From NCBI RefSeq assembly GCF_014773245.1, contig NZ_JACWMX010000001.1, positions 744,001 to 808,000 on the forward strand: 64,000 nt of DNA, given 5' to 3'. The stretch comes from Mucilaginibacter glaciei. GTDB lineage: Bacteria > Bacteroidota > Bacteroidia > Sphingobacteriales > Sphingobacteriaceae. Position 1 is the first letter of the stretch; every line of letters starts with the position of its first letter. Both the position numbers and the translations under genes were made by a program. This document shows positions 1 through 8,232 of the stretch, piece by piece. The notes below the pieces were generated by a model. It did no database searches and had not been told where the DNA came from. It saw only the letters and a list, made by a program, of their open reading frames with translations.

Positions 1-840
1 TGGCTCGATGTTCGCGGTTACATCCATACGGACAATACTTACCGGGAAGGCGTGGTCGACTGGAATAAAACCTGTTCAATCATTCAAAAGGATATCCCTG
101 CCCTGCTCAGTAATAACATAGTGGTTACGCAGGGTTTTTTAGGTGGCACATCAGAAAACTTTACTACCACATTAGGCCGGGAAGGGTCTGATTATACGGC
201 TTCGATCTTTGCATCATGCCTGGGGGCCGAATCTGTTACCACCTGGAAGGATGTGCCGGGCATCTTAAATGCCGACCCTAAATTTTTTGCGGATACCGTT
301 AAGTTTGATGAGTTGAGTTACCAGGAAGCTATCGAGATGACTTACTATGGTGCAAGCGTCATTCACCCCAAAACCATCAAGCCATTACAAAATGCTAACA
401 TCCCGTTACTGGTAAAATCTTTTATGCACCCTGCGGATGCCGGTACTGTGGTAAGGGAAGGTGCTGTGAACGCGTTTGCAAAACCCGTTATCATTGTAAA
501 GCAAAACCAGGTATTGCTTTCTATATCCGCAATAGATTACTCGTTTATTACCGAAACTCACCTGAGCGAGATCTTCGGTTTGTTTGCGAAAAGCCAGGTA
601 AAGATCAATATGATGCAAACGTCGGCCTTAAGCTTTACGGCGTGTATAGACCTATCGGCAGAACGTTTTGATAAACTGCTGCTAACTTTAAAAGAAGCCT
701 TCAAAGTGAAATATAATGATCATTTAACCCTGATAACACTAAGACACTACACTGATGAAGCCGTTGCAGAACTAACCGCCGACAAAACAGTTTTGCTGAA
801 ACAAACGAATAGAAACACAGCGCAATTAGTGCTGAAGTAG
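1..840 (+). CDS. lysC: Aspartate kinase, 3' part (5' end outside window)
   Basis: This is the C-terminal 279 residues of an aspartate kinase, which phosphorylates aspartate at the first step of lysine, threonine and methionine synthesis. The reading frame is open from base 1; the GTG at 52 is an internal Val codon. Visible are the end of the kinase domain (GFLGG then TTLGREGSDYTAS, a nucleotide and substrate-binding stretch; VIHPKTI near the domain end) and then a C-terminal region of about 130 residues with the composition of the regulatory ACT domains. No homoserine dehydrogenase domain follows before the stop at 840, so it appears monofunctional. It converges on the sugar isomerase gene across a palindromic repeat. 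Family assignment is strong; which amino acid inhibits it cannot be read from this part. Confidence 0.93.
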   Translation, partial: WLDVRGYIHTDNTYREGVVDWNKTCSIIQKDIPALLSNNIVVTQGFLGGTSENFTTTLGREGSDYTASIFASCLGAESVTTWKDVPGILNADPKFFADTVKFDELSYQEAIEMTYYGASVIHPKTIKPLQNANIPLLVKSFMHPADAGTVVREGAVNAFAKPVIIVKQNQVLLSISAIDYSFITETHLSEIFGLFAKSQVKINMMQTSALSFTACIDLSAERFDKLLLTLKEAFKVKYNDHLTLITLRHYTDEAVAELTADKTVLLKQTNRNTAQLVLK

Positions 841-875
841 AGAACGTAAATCACATCGGGCGACTGTTGGAGAGC

Positions 876-1030
876 AACTCACCCGGTCATTGCTTCGCTC
901 GACCACCCTCTCTTCACTAAAGTGAAAAGAGGGTGAGGAGATAAGAAAGAGAGGAAAAAGGAAAGCAGCCCTACCCTCTTTCCGCCGAAGGCGAAGAGAG
1001 GGTCGCACACGAAGTGCCGCGGGGTGAGTT
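876..1030. repeat. Composite palindromic repeat between convergent genes
   Basis: A 155-bp imperfect palindrome. The outer arms AACTCACCC (876-884) and GGGTGAGTT (1022-1030) are exact reverse complements. Inside are two hairpins built on ACCCTCT/AGAGGGT (905-934 and 973-1003), separated by a purine-rich stretch. The layout (terminal inverted repeats with nested hairpins and no gene) looks like a small non-autonomous or REP-type element. It lies between the 3' ends of lysC and the isomerase gene and could also end transcription. An apparent minus-strand ORF across it is a by-product of the repeat. Confidence 0.7.
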
Positions 1031-1039
1031 AACTTACCC

Positions 1040-1978
1040 TTACGCTTTCAACGCGTCTGCCGCATAAGCACGGCAAATTTTCACTTCCGCTACGGCATCG
1101 CTACCTGCGGGCAGGTTATATTCCAGCTCTATAGTGGCCGGGAATTTATATTTATTCTTTTTCATCAGCGCCAATACATTTTTGATCGGCGTATCCCCCT
1201 GGCCCCATGGTGCGTTGGGGCCGTTGTTAAATTTACGGTCCTTAATGTGCATGCTTACAATTCTGTCGTGGTACTTCTCTATAAACGGAATCGGGCTACT
1301 ACTGGTACCCGATGCGTAATGCCCGATATCCAGATTGATGGCGTTGTATTTAGACTGGGCCAAAGCGGCATCCCATAAAGTTGGTGTAGCTTGCGTATGT
1401 GCGTGGTAACCTACATACATTTTATGTTTGGTGGCTAAATCGCCCAGGCGTTTGGTTTGTTCGTCGTTTGGTAACTCAACTGTTACGTGGGTTGCTCCTA
1501 AAGCGTTACCGGCGTTAAAAGCGTATTCGATCTCGGCATCGGTATTTTTTGCGCCCAAAGCATTAGGCTTCCAGGCGTAAATGGTTACGCCTGCATCGTT
1601 ATACATTTTGCGTAATTCCTTAAACTTATCCATCGATACGCTTGTGCGCCATTCGGCCATCTTTGGCATAAAATCGGCGTAGCTCATCCCGCTGTCGCGT
1701 TTTGGAGCACCTGCATAAGCTTCGGCTGCATCGCCCATTAATTCAATAGCATTGATATTGCAATCCAGGCAGTACTTCAGCAAATCTTCGGCGGTACCGG
1801 GCATGCTGCGGAACGAATAGGTAATCACCCCTATCTGCACACCGTTAATAACTGAATTTGGTTTCGTTACACCCAGTTTTGATCCTGCAAATGAGGTGTT
1901 TGAGAAAAACAACATGGAGGTTGCAGCGAGCGCACCGGTGCCTAAGAAGCGGCGCCTGCTTAAGTTTTGCTTTATCAT
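1040..1978 (-). CDS. Sugar phosphate isomerase/epimerase-like protein, Tat-exported
   Basis: A 312-residue protein of the xylose-isomerase-like TIM-barrel family (AP_endonuc_2 type). The N-terminus carries a twin-arginine signal (SRRRFLG, residues 7-13, then a hydrophobic stretch ending near SFAG), so it is probably exported folded to the periplasm. The barrel shows likely metal ligands: Glu in VELPNDE, Asp/His in NLDIGHYASG, His in MHIKDRK and Glu in ATIELEYN. Such proteins isomerise or epimerise sugars; the substrate cannot be read from sequence. The ATG at 1978 is chosen because the Tat motif follows at once. A Bacteroidota-type promoter lies 43 bp upstream. It appears to be a single-gene unit. 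Confidence 0.8.
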   Translation of the reverse strand: MIKQNLSRRRFLGTGALAATSMLFFSNTSFAGSKLGVTKPNSVINGVQIGVITYSFRSMPGTAEDLLKYCLDCNINAIELMGDAAEAYAGAPKRDSGMSYADFMPKMAEWRTSVSMDKFKELRKMYNDAGVTIYAWKPNALGAKNTDAEIEYAFNAGNALGATHVTVELPNDEQTKRLGDLATKHKMYVGYHAHTQATPTLWDAALAQSKYNAINLDIGHYASGTSSSPIPFIEKYHDRIVSMHIKDRKFNNGPNAPWGQGDTPIKNVLALMKKNKYKFPATIELEYNLPAGSDAVAEVKICRAYAADALKA

Positions 1979-2020
1979 AATTTATACCTTGTTGAGAGTT
2001 TGGTAAGTAATTGGTTAAAC

Positions 2021-2050
2021 CAAAGTTATCGATTAATTCAAGCTGGCAAA
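2021..2050 (-). promoter_or_regulatory. Bacteroidota-type promoter for the isomerase gene
   Basis: On the minus strand TTTG (2047-2050) is followed after 18 nt by TAACTTTG (2021-2028), a full match to TAnnTTTG. It lies 43 bp upstream of the ATG at 1978. Matched by eye only. Confidence 0.5.
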
Positions 2051-2090
2051 ATCTGTATTAAAAGTGTTACTTGCTATCTTTTATCTTACT

Positions 2091-2414
2091 TTATTTTTTC
2101 TTCTTAGGTTTTGGTGCTGGTAATTCTTTGAGTGAAATTCTGATTAATTCACTTAACCAATTACTGTCTTCAATTTTTTCTTCTATCAAGAAACTTATTT
2201 TTGCTCCTTCGTATGGTGGTGCTTCAATAACATTACCTATAAATTCTCGCCCTGCAATGGTTGGTTTGATAAACAATTTGTTGTCGCATATCAGTGCGAA
2301 TAATTTTTCGTCAGCGTAAATGCCATATTCGCCAAACATTTTTTTAGCGATTATTTCTCCTGGATTTTTAATTTGATCCATAACAAGGTTCACAAAATTT
2401 TGGTCGGAAGCCAT
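2091..2414 (-). CDS. TfoX N-terminal domain protein
   Basis: A 107-residue protein consisting almost entirely of a TfoX_N domain: MFGEYGIYADEKLFALICDN (about residues 26-45) is the family's characteristic motif, followed by the strand region with KPT and the APPYEGAK turn. It ends in a basic tail (KPKKKK). Only the N-terminal domain of TfoX/Sxy is present, as in many small stand-alone homologues, so a role in competence should not be assumed. The function is unknown. It is a single minus-strand gene downstream of the GAF histidine kinase gene. Confidence 0.8.
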   Translation of the reverse strand: MASDQNFVNLVMDQIKNPGEIIAKKMFGEYGIYADEKLFALICDNKLFIKPTIAGREFIGNVIEAPPYEGAKISFLIEEKIEDSNWLSELIRISLKELPAPKPKKKK

Positions 2415-2512
2415 TGGTTAGTATTTTAGTTAAATTGAGTGCTGAAATTACACCAATAACACTTCGGAAAAAGCTTTTTTTTTGTCGTTTGTTAGTGCAT
2501 GTCGAATTTAGA

Positions 2513-3712
2513 TTATTGCGCCTGCGGCAACACGATCTCAAAATTGGCCCCCTGCCCTGCCTGCGAATAAATATGCATGGTGCCTTTGAGGCTGTCTACC
2601 AGGTGCTTTACCAAAGCCAAACCAAAACCATAACCGGCCTCGCCGCCGGTGCCGTCTGTTGATGTTTTGGTTCCGCTAAGGATATTGTCTATCCCGGCCT
2701 GGTCTAATCCCACACCAGTATCTGTAACGTTTACCTGTAGTAAGTTGCGCGTCTCTTCTATTTTCAATGCCAGGTCGACCGTAACCTTTCCGTCGCGTGG
2801 GGTGAATTTCATCGCATTAGAAATCAGGTTACCGGTTATCTGCAAAAGTTTATTTTTAGAGAACGGGATCTCTGCCGAGTTTACGGAAGTAGTTACCGCA
2901 AACTTGATGTTTTTACTAATAGCCTGTGGGGTGTACAGTTTTTCCAGCTTATCTTTAAATATCAGCAGGTTAAACTCATCTGCCTTCAATTCGCGGGTTG
3001 GCCGGCTCATAGTCAGGATTTCATCTGCCAGTTCCAGTAACGAGCGGCCGCTGCGCTGGATCAAATTGATAAATTCCAGAACTTCGTCTATCTCGTTGTC
3101 CTTTCCCTGCTCGCTAATTACCTGCGCTAAACCGATGATACCGCCTAATGGACCGCGGATATCATGTGCAACCTTCTTTTTACTTTCGTTTGCATCATGT
3201 AACTTGTTTTTTAAACCATTTATGATATGTTGAGCCGTAAGCCTAGTTACTATTTCATCTGCAATAATCTTTAATAGTTCTGTCTTTTCGGGCGAAAGTG
3301 TTTTAAGATCTGTATCTAAAACGCAAAGTGCTCCGATATTATAACCTTCGCTGGTGCGTAAAGGGATACCGTAGTAATAGCGCAGATTAGGCGCATCGGC
3401 AACGTAAAACTTATCTTTAAAGCGGTCGTCGGCTTTTAGATCTGTTACTTCAAATTGGTTTTCGGCAGCGATGGTATATTGGCAAACCGAATCTTCGCGC
3501 GGCATCTGATCAATGTCAAGGCCGTGGTTGGTGATTGTCCATTGCGTAAAGGAGTCTATCAAGTTAACCAGCGAGATCTCCGTACCGGCAACTTTGGCGG
3601 CCAGTTTGGCCAGGTCTTTAAACTGATCCTGGAAAGCAGTGTAATCGAGGTCATAGTCTGACAGACTGATGATCCGTTCCATTTCATTTTCGGGGAGGGG
3701 TTGTTTCTGCAT
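2513..3712 (-). CDS. GAF-domain sensor histidine kinase (cytoplasmic)
   Basis: A 399-residue soluble histidine kinase with no signal peptide or membrane segment. Residues about 25-160 form a GAF sensor domain (SVCQYTI, YYYGIPL and IGALCVLD are typical strands). A HisKA helix follows with phosphoacceptor His183 in VAHDIRGPLGG (H box), then an HATPase_c domain with NLISNAMKFTP (N box), DTGVGL (G1) and GYGFGLALV (G2). GAF domains bind small ligands or sense redox state; the signal is unknown. No response regulator gene is adjacent, so it is an orphan kinase. The gene stands alone between the TfoX protein and the divergent DUF4174 gene. Confidence 0.88.
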   Translation of the reverse strand: MQKQPLPENEMERIISLSDYDLDYTAFQDQFKDLAKLAAKVAGTEISLVNLIDSFTQWTITNHGLDIDQMPREDSVCQYTIAAENQFEVTDLKADDRFKDKFYVADAPNLRYYYGIPLRTSEGYNIGALCVLDTDLKTLSPEKTELLKIIADEIVTRLTAQHIINGLKNKLHDANESKKKVAHDIRGPLGGIIGLAQVISEQGKDNEIDEVLEFINLIQRSGRSLLELADEILTMSRPTRELKADEFNLLIFKDKLEKLYTPQAISKNIKFAVTTSVNSAEIPFSKNKLLQITGNLISNAMKFTPRDGKVTVDLALKIEETRNLLQVNVTDTGVGLDQAGIDNILSGTKTSTDGTGGEAGYGFGLALVKHLVDSLKGTMHIYSQAGQGANFEIVLPQAQ

Positions 3713-3978
3713 AAACTAATATTGGAGCTGTGGCTAAAATACGGCAAATTACATCACACGGATGCTTATTTAATTAAAAAATAGTGTAAAATTTACACCT
3801 AATTAAAGCCTTTCGCCCCTGTTTAAGTATTCGTTAAATTTAAAAGGTCGTGATATTAATAAGCTTTAATACGCAACAACAATGCCGATGGTTGAGGATA
3901 TTCTTGTAAGTGCTAAGTATTTGCTTTTGAAACATTTTGCCATGCGCCGCTATTATCTCAATAAAATAAAATTACCGT

Positions 3979-4332
3979 ATGATAAGTCTTTTATTGATCG
4001 CCCTAACCCTGCTGCCCGGCCAAAGCAGCAACAAACGCATACTTGCTGTTTACACCAAAAACGTTGAAAATGCTAAGTATGAAAAGCAATTACAACTGCT
4101 TAATGCAGATAAGCCTGGCCTTACCGAGCGTGACCTGGTAATTGAAACTTATGTTTACAGCACAAAAACTGCCGCCCGTTTTAAAAAGCACAATATCAAA
4201 GACGCTTTCACTGTAACTTTAACTGGTAAAGATGGCGGAGAAAAATTGCGGGAAACGGAACCTATTACGCTGAAAAAACTATATAGCACTATCGATGCTA
4301 TGCCTATGCGAAAACAAGAGATGAAGCCTTGA
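3979..4332 (+). CDS. DUF4174-like small secreted protein
   Basis: A 117-residue protein with an N-terminal hydrophobic segment (ISLLLIALTLLPG) that looks like a short signal peptide. The rest resembles DUF4174 (RILAVYTKNVENAKYEKQLQLL; a GKDGGEKLR turn near the C-terminus), a thioredoxin-like fold without catalytic cysteines that is common in Bacteroidota. The function is unknown. The stop codon directly abuts the stop of the convergent AraC C-terminal fragment (4333). The 266 bp upstream to the kinase gene hold an overlapping short ORF (3882-4067) that I regard as spurious. Confidence 0.65.
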   Translation: MISLLLIALTLLPGQSSNKRILAVYTKNVENAKYEKQLQLLNADKPGLTERDLVIETYVYSTKTAARFKKHNIKDAFTVTLTGKDGGEKLRETEPITLKKLYSTIDAMPMRKQEMKP

Positions 4333-5138
4333 TTACGCCATCGATGGCGCTACGCCATAAGCTTTTTTAAATGCGAATGAAAAATGGGACAGGTTCTCAA
4401 AACCCACATCCAGATATACGTCTGATGATTTCCGACCTTTTTCGCTAATCAGATACCGGGCTTCTTCCAGGCGTTTTTGTAAAAGCCAATGCCCCGGCGA
4501 TGTATGGAAAACCTTTTCAAAGTCGCGCTTGAAACTGGCGAGGCTACGGCCCGTAAGCTTTGCAAACTGTATAGCCGGCACATTAAACATGAAATTTTTA
4601 TTCATGTAAGCTTCCAAATCTATTTTGTGAGGCTCGCTGAAATCAAAAAGCAAATTCTTTAAAGATGGATCGAGCCGTAAGAGCAGTTCCAGCGCCTCTT
4701 GCGTTTTCAGTTCAGACATGCCCTCACTCATTTTTGCATTATGATGAAAGTACGGGGTAAGGGCTTCAAAGTAACCTTTCAGGAATGGGTCGGGCGGTAA
4801 TATTTTAATGTGGTCACCTGTGTAGGCGGGCACCGGTGCAATTTTATTAGTAGTACTTACCGGCGCAAAAACTCCTGGGTAAAATAGATATTAAGTGACC
4901 TAAACTCTCCCCCATTTGCAGGCGGCACTTTTTCTGATTTGATAAGCTGGTTGCGGCGTACAAGGGCTATAACGCCCTGGCTAAAGATTTTTACACCGCT
5001 ACCGGCCTTCAAATGTGTTTCGCCTGAAATAATGTACCCGAGCGCATGCTCGGGTACGAATGATTCGTTGCTGCGTAACTTTTTATCTACACATGAATAG
5101 AGCAGGTTATTAATCCGGATATGATATTTATCGTCCAT
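4333..5138 (-). pseudogene. AraC-family regulator split by a frameshift
   Basis: Two minus-strand pieces together make one AraC-type regulator. The first (ATG at 5138, stop at 4857) is an N-terminal cupin-like sensor domain ending FTQEFLRR; the second (to 4333) has a helix-turn-helix AraC domain (VPAIQFAKLTGRSLASFKRD and the following helix). The two frames join smoothly by a -1 shift at about 4857-4864, where one missing G in a GG run creates the TAA; with one base restored the protein would read on as RRVSTTNKIAPVPAYTG. The intact protein would be about 268 residues. It follows an SDR oxidoreductase gene directly, its probable partner. This may be a true mutation or an assembly error. A separately translated DNA-binding part from the GTG at 4833 is possible but unlikely. 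Confidence 0.75.
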
Positions 5139-5165
5139 TATAATTGATTTAAAGATATCTGACAA

Positions 5166-5987
5166 TTACTTCATCTGGCTCATCAGGAGCCTGTCGAACG
5201 TTCTGTCGGGTAGTATTTGCCTTAAAAATAATAATAATCCGGCCATGTAACCACCGTGATAACGGGTCTTTGGTTTTTTTGCGGATATTGCTTTGCGTAC
5301 CAGGTCGGTAATTACTTTTGGCTCGGCATTTTTACTTTGGGTTTTCACTGATACCGTTTCGGCCCGCTCAACCAGTTTTTTGTAAACACCGCCACCAGAT
5401 ATTCTACGCAGGTTGTTGTTAGCGATATCCAGCCATTCAGATTTTACACCTCCTGGTTCAATCACAACTACATCTATCCCAAACTGCTCTACCTCATTGC
5501 GTAAACTATCGCTCAACGCTTCTAAAGCAAATTTACTGGCATGATACCAGCCGCCCAGCGGTGTAGCCAGTTTGCCGCCAATTGATGAAATGTTGATGAT
5601 GCGCCCAAAATGCTGTTTACGCATATGCGGGAGAACTAATTGCATCAGCCGTGCGGCGCCAAAAACGTTTACTTCTAACTGATAGCGGGCATCGGCTATA
5701 GGAACATCTTCTAATGACCCGTGCGAACCAAACCCTGCATTGTTCACCAATACATCTATCCTGCCTTCGGCGTTCATAATAGTATCGATAGCCTTCACCA
5801 TCGATGCCTCGTTGGTCACATCCAAGTCGAGTACCATTGCGCCTGATAAACGAATCTCCTCCATTTTATCAACGCGGCGCGCGGCACCGTAAACGATATG
5901 CCCGTCATTCAATAATTCCTTTACAAAATCTTTACCCATGCCGGCAGATGCGCCGGTTACTAAAATTACTTTTTTTACAGTTTCCAT
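5166..5987 (-). CDS. Short-chain dehydrogenase/reductase (SDR)
   Basis: A 273-residue classical SDR using NAD(P)H. The nucleotide motif TGASAGMG is near residue 12, NNAGFGS near 87, and the catalytic Ser-Tyr-Lys set appears in NISSIGG and WYHASK. The Rossmann fold is complete and there is no signal peptide, so it is cytoplasmic. The basic residue in AARRVDK after strand 2 suggests a preference for NADP. The substrate is unknown. The stop codon lies 27 bp upstream of the AraC-type regulator start (5138), so the two probably share one transcript; AraC-SDR pairs often respond to the enzyme's substrate. Confidence 0.88.
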   Translation of the reverse strand: METVKKVILVTGASAGMGKDFVKELLNDGHIVYGAARRVDKMEEIRLSGAMVLDLDVTNEASMVKAIDTIMNAEGRIDVLVNNAGFGSHGSLEDVPIADARYQLEVNVFGAARLMQLVLPHMRKQHFGRIINISSIGGKLATPLGGWYHASKFALEALSDSLRNEVEQFGIDVVVIEPGGVKSEWLDIANNNLRRISGGGVYKKLVERAETVSVKTQSKNAEPKVITDLVRKAISAKKPKTRYHGGYMAGLLLFLRQILPDRTFDRLLMSQMK

Positions 5988-6098
5988 TTGTTTGATTTTT
6001 AAAGCTTTCGCTTGTTGTATAAAACAAATGTCGTGGTAAATAAAAGGCTTAGTTTTGCTGTGGAGCTCAATGTTACTTTGGTGGGAGGCTCAAAGAGC

Positions 6099-6854
6099 TC
6101 ACTCGCCCAACAACCCCTCATTATCCTTTAACTCCACGCCCGTGAGTTTCCGTTTGAAGGCTTCTTGTACCAGATAAAAGATCTTATCGGCTGCTGCTAC
6201 ATAATTAAAACCGCCGGGGCGGATGTTGGAGATACAGTTGCGGGAATTGTCTTTTAAACCAGGTTTAGGGTTATAGGTGAGGTAAGCGCCCATACTATCT
6301 GCAGCGCTGAGGCCGGGGCGTTCGCCAATGAGGATGATGGATAGTTTGGCATTTAATGCGTCACCTATCGGGTCCGCAATGGCTACGCGGCCCTGTTGCA
6401 CCAGGCAAAGCGGGGCTACCTTCAATTTGGCCGACTGTAGTTTTGGTATAAGCAAACTTAACAAAGGCATTACATTTTCGTGAATAGCCAAAGCCGACAA
6501 GCCGTCTGCAATAATAATTACCACATCATCCCCCGTGATCTGATCTGCCAGCTGGTTGATTGAGCGCTCATCGGGTAACCGGCCCAGGTCAGGGCGTTGC
6601 AGGTATTGCGCACGGTTTACTGCCTGGCTGCGTAATTGTGTGATGGGCAGCTTAAATTGTTGCAGGTCATCAATAAGCAATTCGTTATTCATAGCCGAAT
6701 AGACTGCGTCGCGGGCATGGGCGTGGGCAAGTTTAAACTCCAGTGATTGTTTGGTTGGTATACTATTGCCCGTGCTGCCAATGGCAATGCGCGCCGGGGT
6801 AAACTCCTTTAAAAAACTTAAGGGATCAACTTCGGGCTTGGTTATTTTATCCAT
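6099..6854 (-). CDS. eutC: Ethanolamine ammonia-lyase small subunit
   Basis: A 251-residue small subunit of the adenosylcobalamin-dependent ethanolamine ammonia-lyase, which converts ethanolamine to acetaldehyde and ammonia with EutB. Recognisable family segments are ARIAIGSTGNS, LAHAHARDAV, DVVIIIADGLSA, LIGERPGLSAADSMGAYL and NCISNIRPGG. The protein has the normal length and begins at an ATG overlapping the end of eutB by 13 nt, indicating translational coupling. It is the last gene of the three-gene operon. No microcompartment shell genes, EutA reactivase or acetaldehyde dehydrogenase gene is present nearby. Confidence 0.95.
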   Translation of the reverse strand: MDKITKPEVDPLSFLKEFTPARIAIGSTGNSIPTKQSLEFKLAHAHARDAVYSAMNNELLIDDLQQFKLPITQLRSQAVNRAQYLQRPDLGRLPDERSINQLADQITGDDVVIIIADGLSALAIHENVMPLLSLLIPKLQSAKLKVAPLCLVQQGRVAIADPIGDALNAKLSIILIGERPGLSAADSMGAYLTYNPKPGLKDNSRNCISNIRPGGFNYVAAADKIFYLVQEAFKRKLTGVELKDNEGLLGE

Positions 6855-8230
6855 AAGCCCCCCATATCTTTTAATAATCCTGCGGCAGCGGTAGCCGATC
6901 GGTTGCCTTGGTCGTCAAAAAGGCCTTGTTTAATCAGCCATTGCTCAAATTCAGGCGCTGGTTTTAACCCTAATACCTTGCGCACATACAAAGCGTCATG
7001 GAACGAGGTAGACTGATAATTCAACATGATATCGTCACTGCCCGGTATGCCCATGATAAAGTTACAACCCGCTACACCCAGCAGCGTAAGCAGGTTATCC
7101 ATATCATCCTGGTCGGCCTCGGCGTGGTTGGTGTAACAAACATCTACCCCCATGGGCAGGCCAAGCAGTTTGCCGCAAAAATGATCTTCTAAAGCCGCCC
7201 GGGTGATCTGCTTACCATCATACAAATACTCGGGGCCAATAAAACCTACCACAGTATTCACCAGCAACGGTTTAAATTTTTTAGCGACCGCGTAAGCCCT
7301 TACCTCGCAAGTCTGTTGGTCTACCCCGTGATGGGCATTGGCAGATAATGCGCTCCCCTGCCCTGTTTCGAAATACATCGCGTTGGAACCTACGGTACCC
7401 CTATTTAAGCTTTGAGTGGCTGAATATGCCTCTTCTAAAATATTTAAATTGATGCCGAAACTGTTGTTGGCCTTCTGCGTTCCGGCTATCGACTGGAAGC
7501 ACAGGTCCACAGGGGCATTTTGGTTGATCAAGTCGATAGTAGTAGTGACATGGCTTAACACACATGATTGTGTGGGGATGTCAAACTGCTGCCTCAACCT
7601 GTCGATCAGCGTCAGGATTTTTATCACTGCGGCGGGGCTATCTGTTGCCGGGTTAATGCCGATACAGGCGTCACCGCTCCCATAAAGCAATCCTTCTATT
7701 AAACTGGCGGCAATACCCCGTGGATCGTCTGTTGGGTGATTTGGTTGTAAGCGGGTAGCAAAACGGCCTTTTAAACCTATCGTATTACGAAACCTGGTTA
7801 TAATCTCGCACTTTTTGGCAACCGCGATCAAGTCCTGGTTGCGCATGATTTTTGATACAGCGGCTACCATCTCCGGTGTTAACCCATCGGCAATACCCTT
7901 AAGTACAGCGGTGTCGGTTTCGTCCTTCAGCAGCCAATCGCGCAGGCCGCCCACAGTTAGGTGGCTGATAATTTGAAACGCTGCGGGATCATGACTATCA
8001 ACAATGAGGCGGGTAACTTCATCGTCTTCATAAGAAATAACTACCTCATTCAGGAAGGTACTTAGAGGCACATCGGCCAAAGTGATCTGCGCGGCAACCC
8101 GTTCTTCATAAGTATCGGCACTTAAACCTGCCAGCGCATCGCCGGTGCGGAAAGGAGATGCTTTGGCGAGCAGCACCCGTAAGCTCTCAAAGCGGTAAAT
8201 TTTGCCTGATATGGTATGCTGATAGCTCAT
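6842..8230 (-). CDS. eutB: Ethanolamine ammonia-lyase large subunit
   Basis: A 462-residue catalytic subunit of ethanolamine ammonia-lyase, which binds substrate and adenosylcobalamin in a TIM barrel. Family hallmarks include TRLQPNHPTDDPRGIAASL, LLYGSGDACIGINPATDS, FETGQGSALSANAHHGVDQQ, VVGFIGPEYLYDGKQI and GVDVCYTNHAEADQDD. The length is normal for EutB. The ATG at 8230 lies 2 bp after the permease stop and eutC overlaps its 3' end, so permease, eutB and eutC form a tight operon. The enzyme needs vitamin B12; no cobalamin riboswitch was seen upstream of the operon. Confidence 0.96.
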   Translation of the reverse strand: MSYQHTISGKIYRFESLRVLLAKASPFRTGDALAGLSADTYEERVAAQITLADVPLSTFLNEVVISYEDDEVTRLIVDSHDPAAFQIISHLTVGGLRDWLLKDETDTAVLKGIADGLTPEMVAAVSKIMRNQDLIAVAKKCEIITRFRNTIGLKGRFATRLQPNHPTDDPRGIAASLIEGLLYGSGDACIGINPATDSPAAVIKILTLIDRLRQQFDIPTQSCVLSHVTTTIDLINQNAPVDLCFQSIAGTQKANNSFGINLNILEEAYSATQSLNRGTVGSNAMYFETGQGSALSANAHHGVDQQTCEVRAYAVAKKFKPLLVNTVVGFIGPEYLYDGKQITRAALEDHFCGKLLGLPMGVDVCYTNHAEADQDDMDNLLTLLGVAGCNFIMGIPGSDDIMLNYQSTSFHDALYVRKVLGLKPAPEFEQWLIKQGLFDDQGNRSATAAAGLLKDMGGLWIK

Positions 8231-8232
8231 TT

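Noticed and set aside
826..1008. Minus-strand ORF of 60 codons
   Set aside because: It lies inside the composite palindromic repeat and has a low-complexity, repeat-derived sequence.
3882..4067. 61-codon ORF before the DUF4174 gene
   Set aside because: It overlaps the DUF4174 gene in another frame and has no recognisable content or better start.
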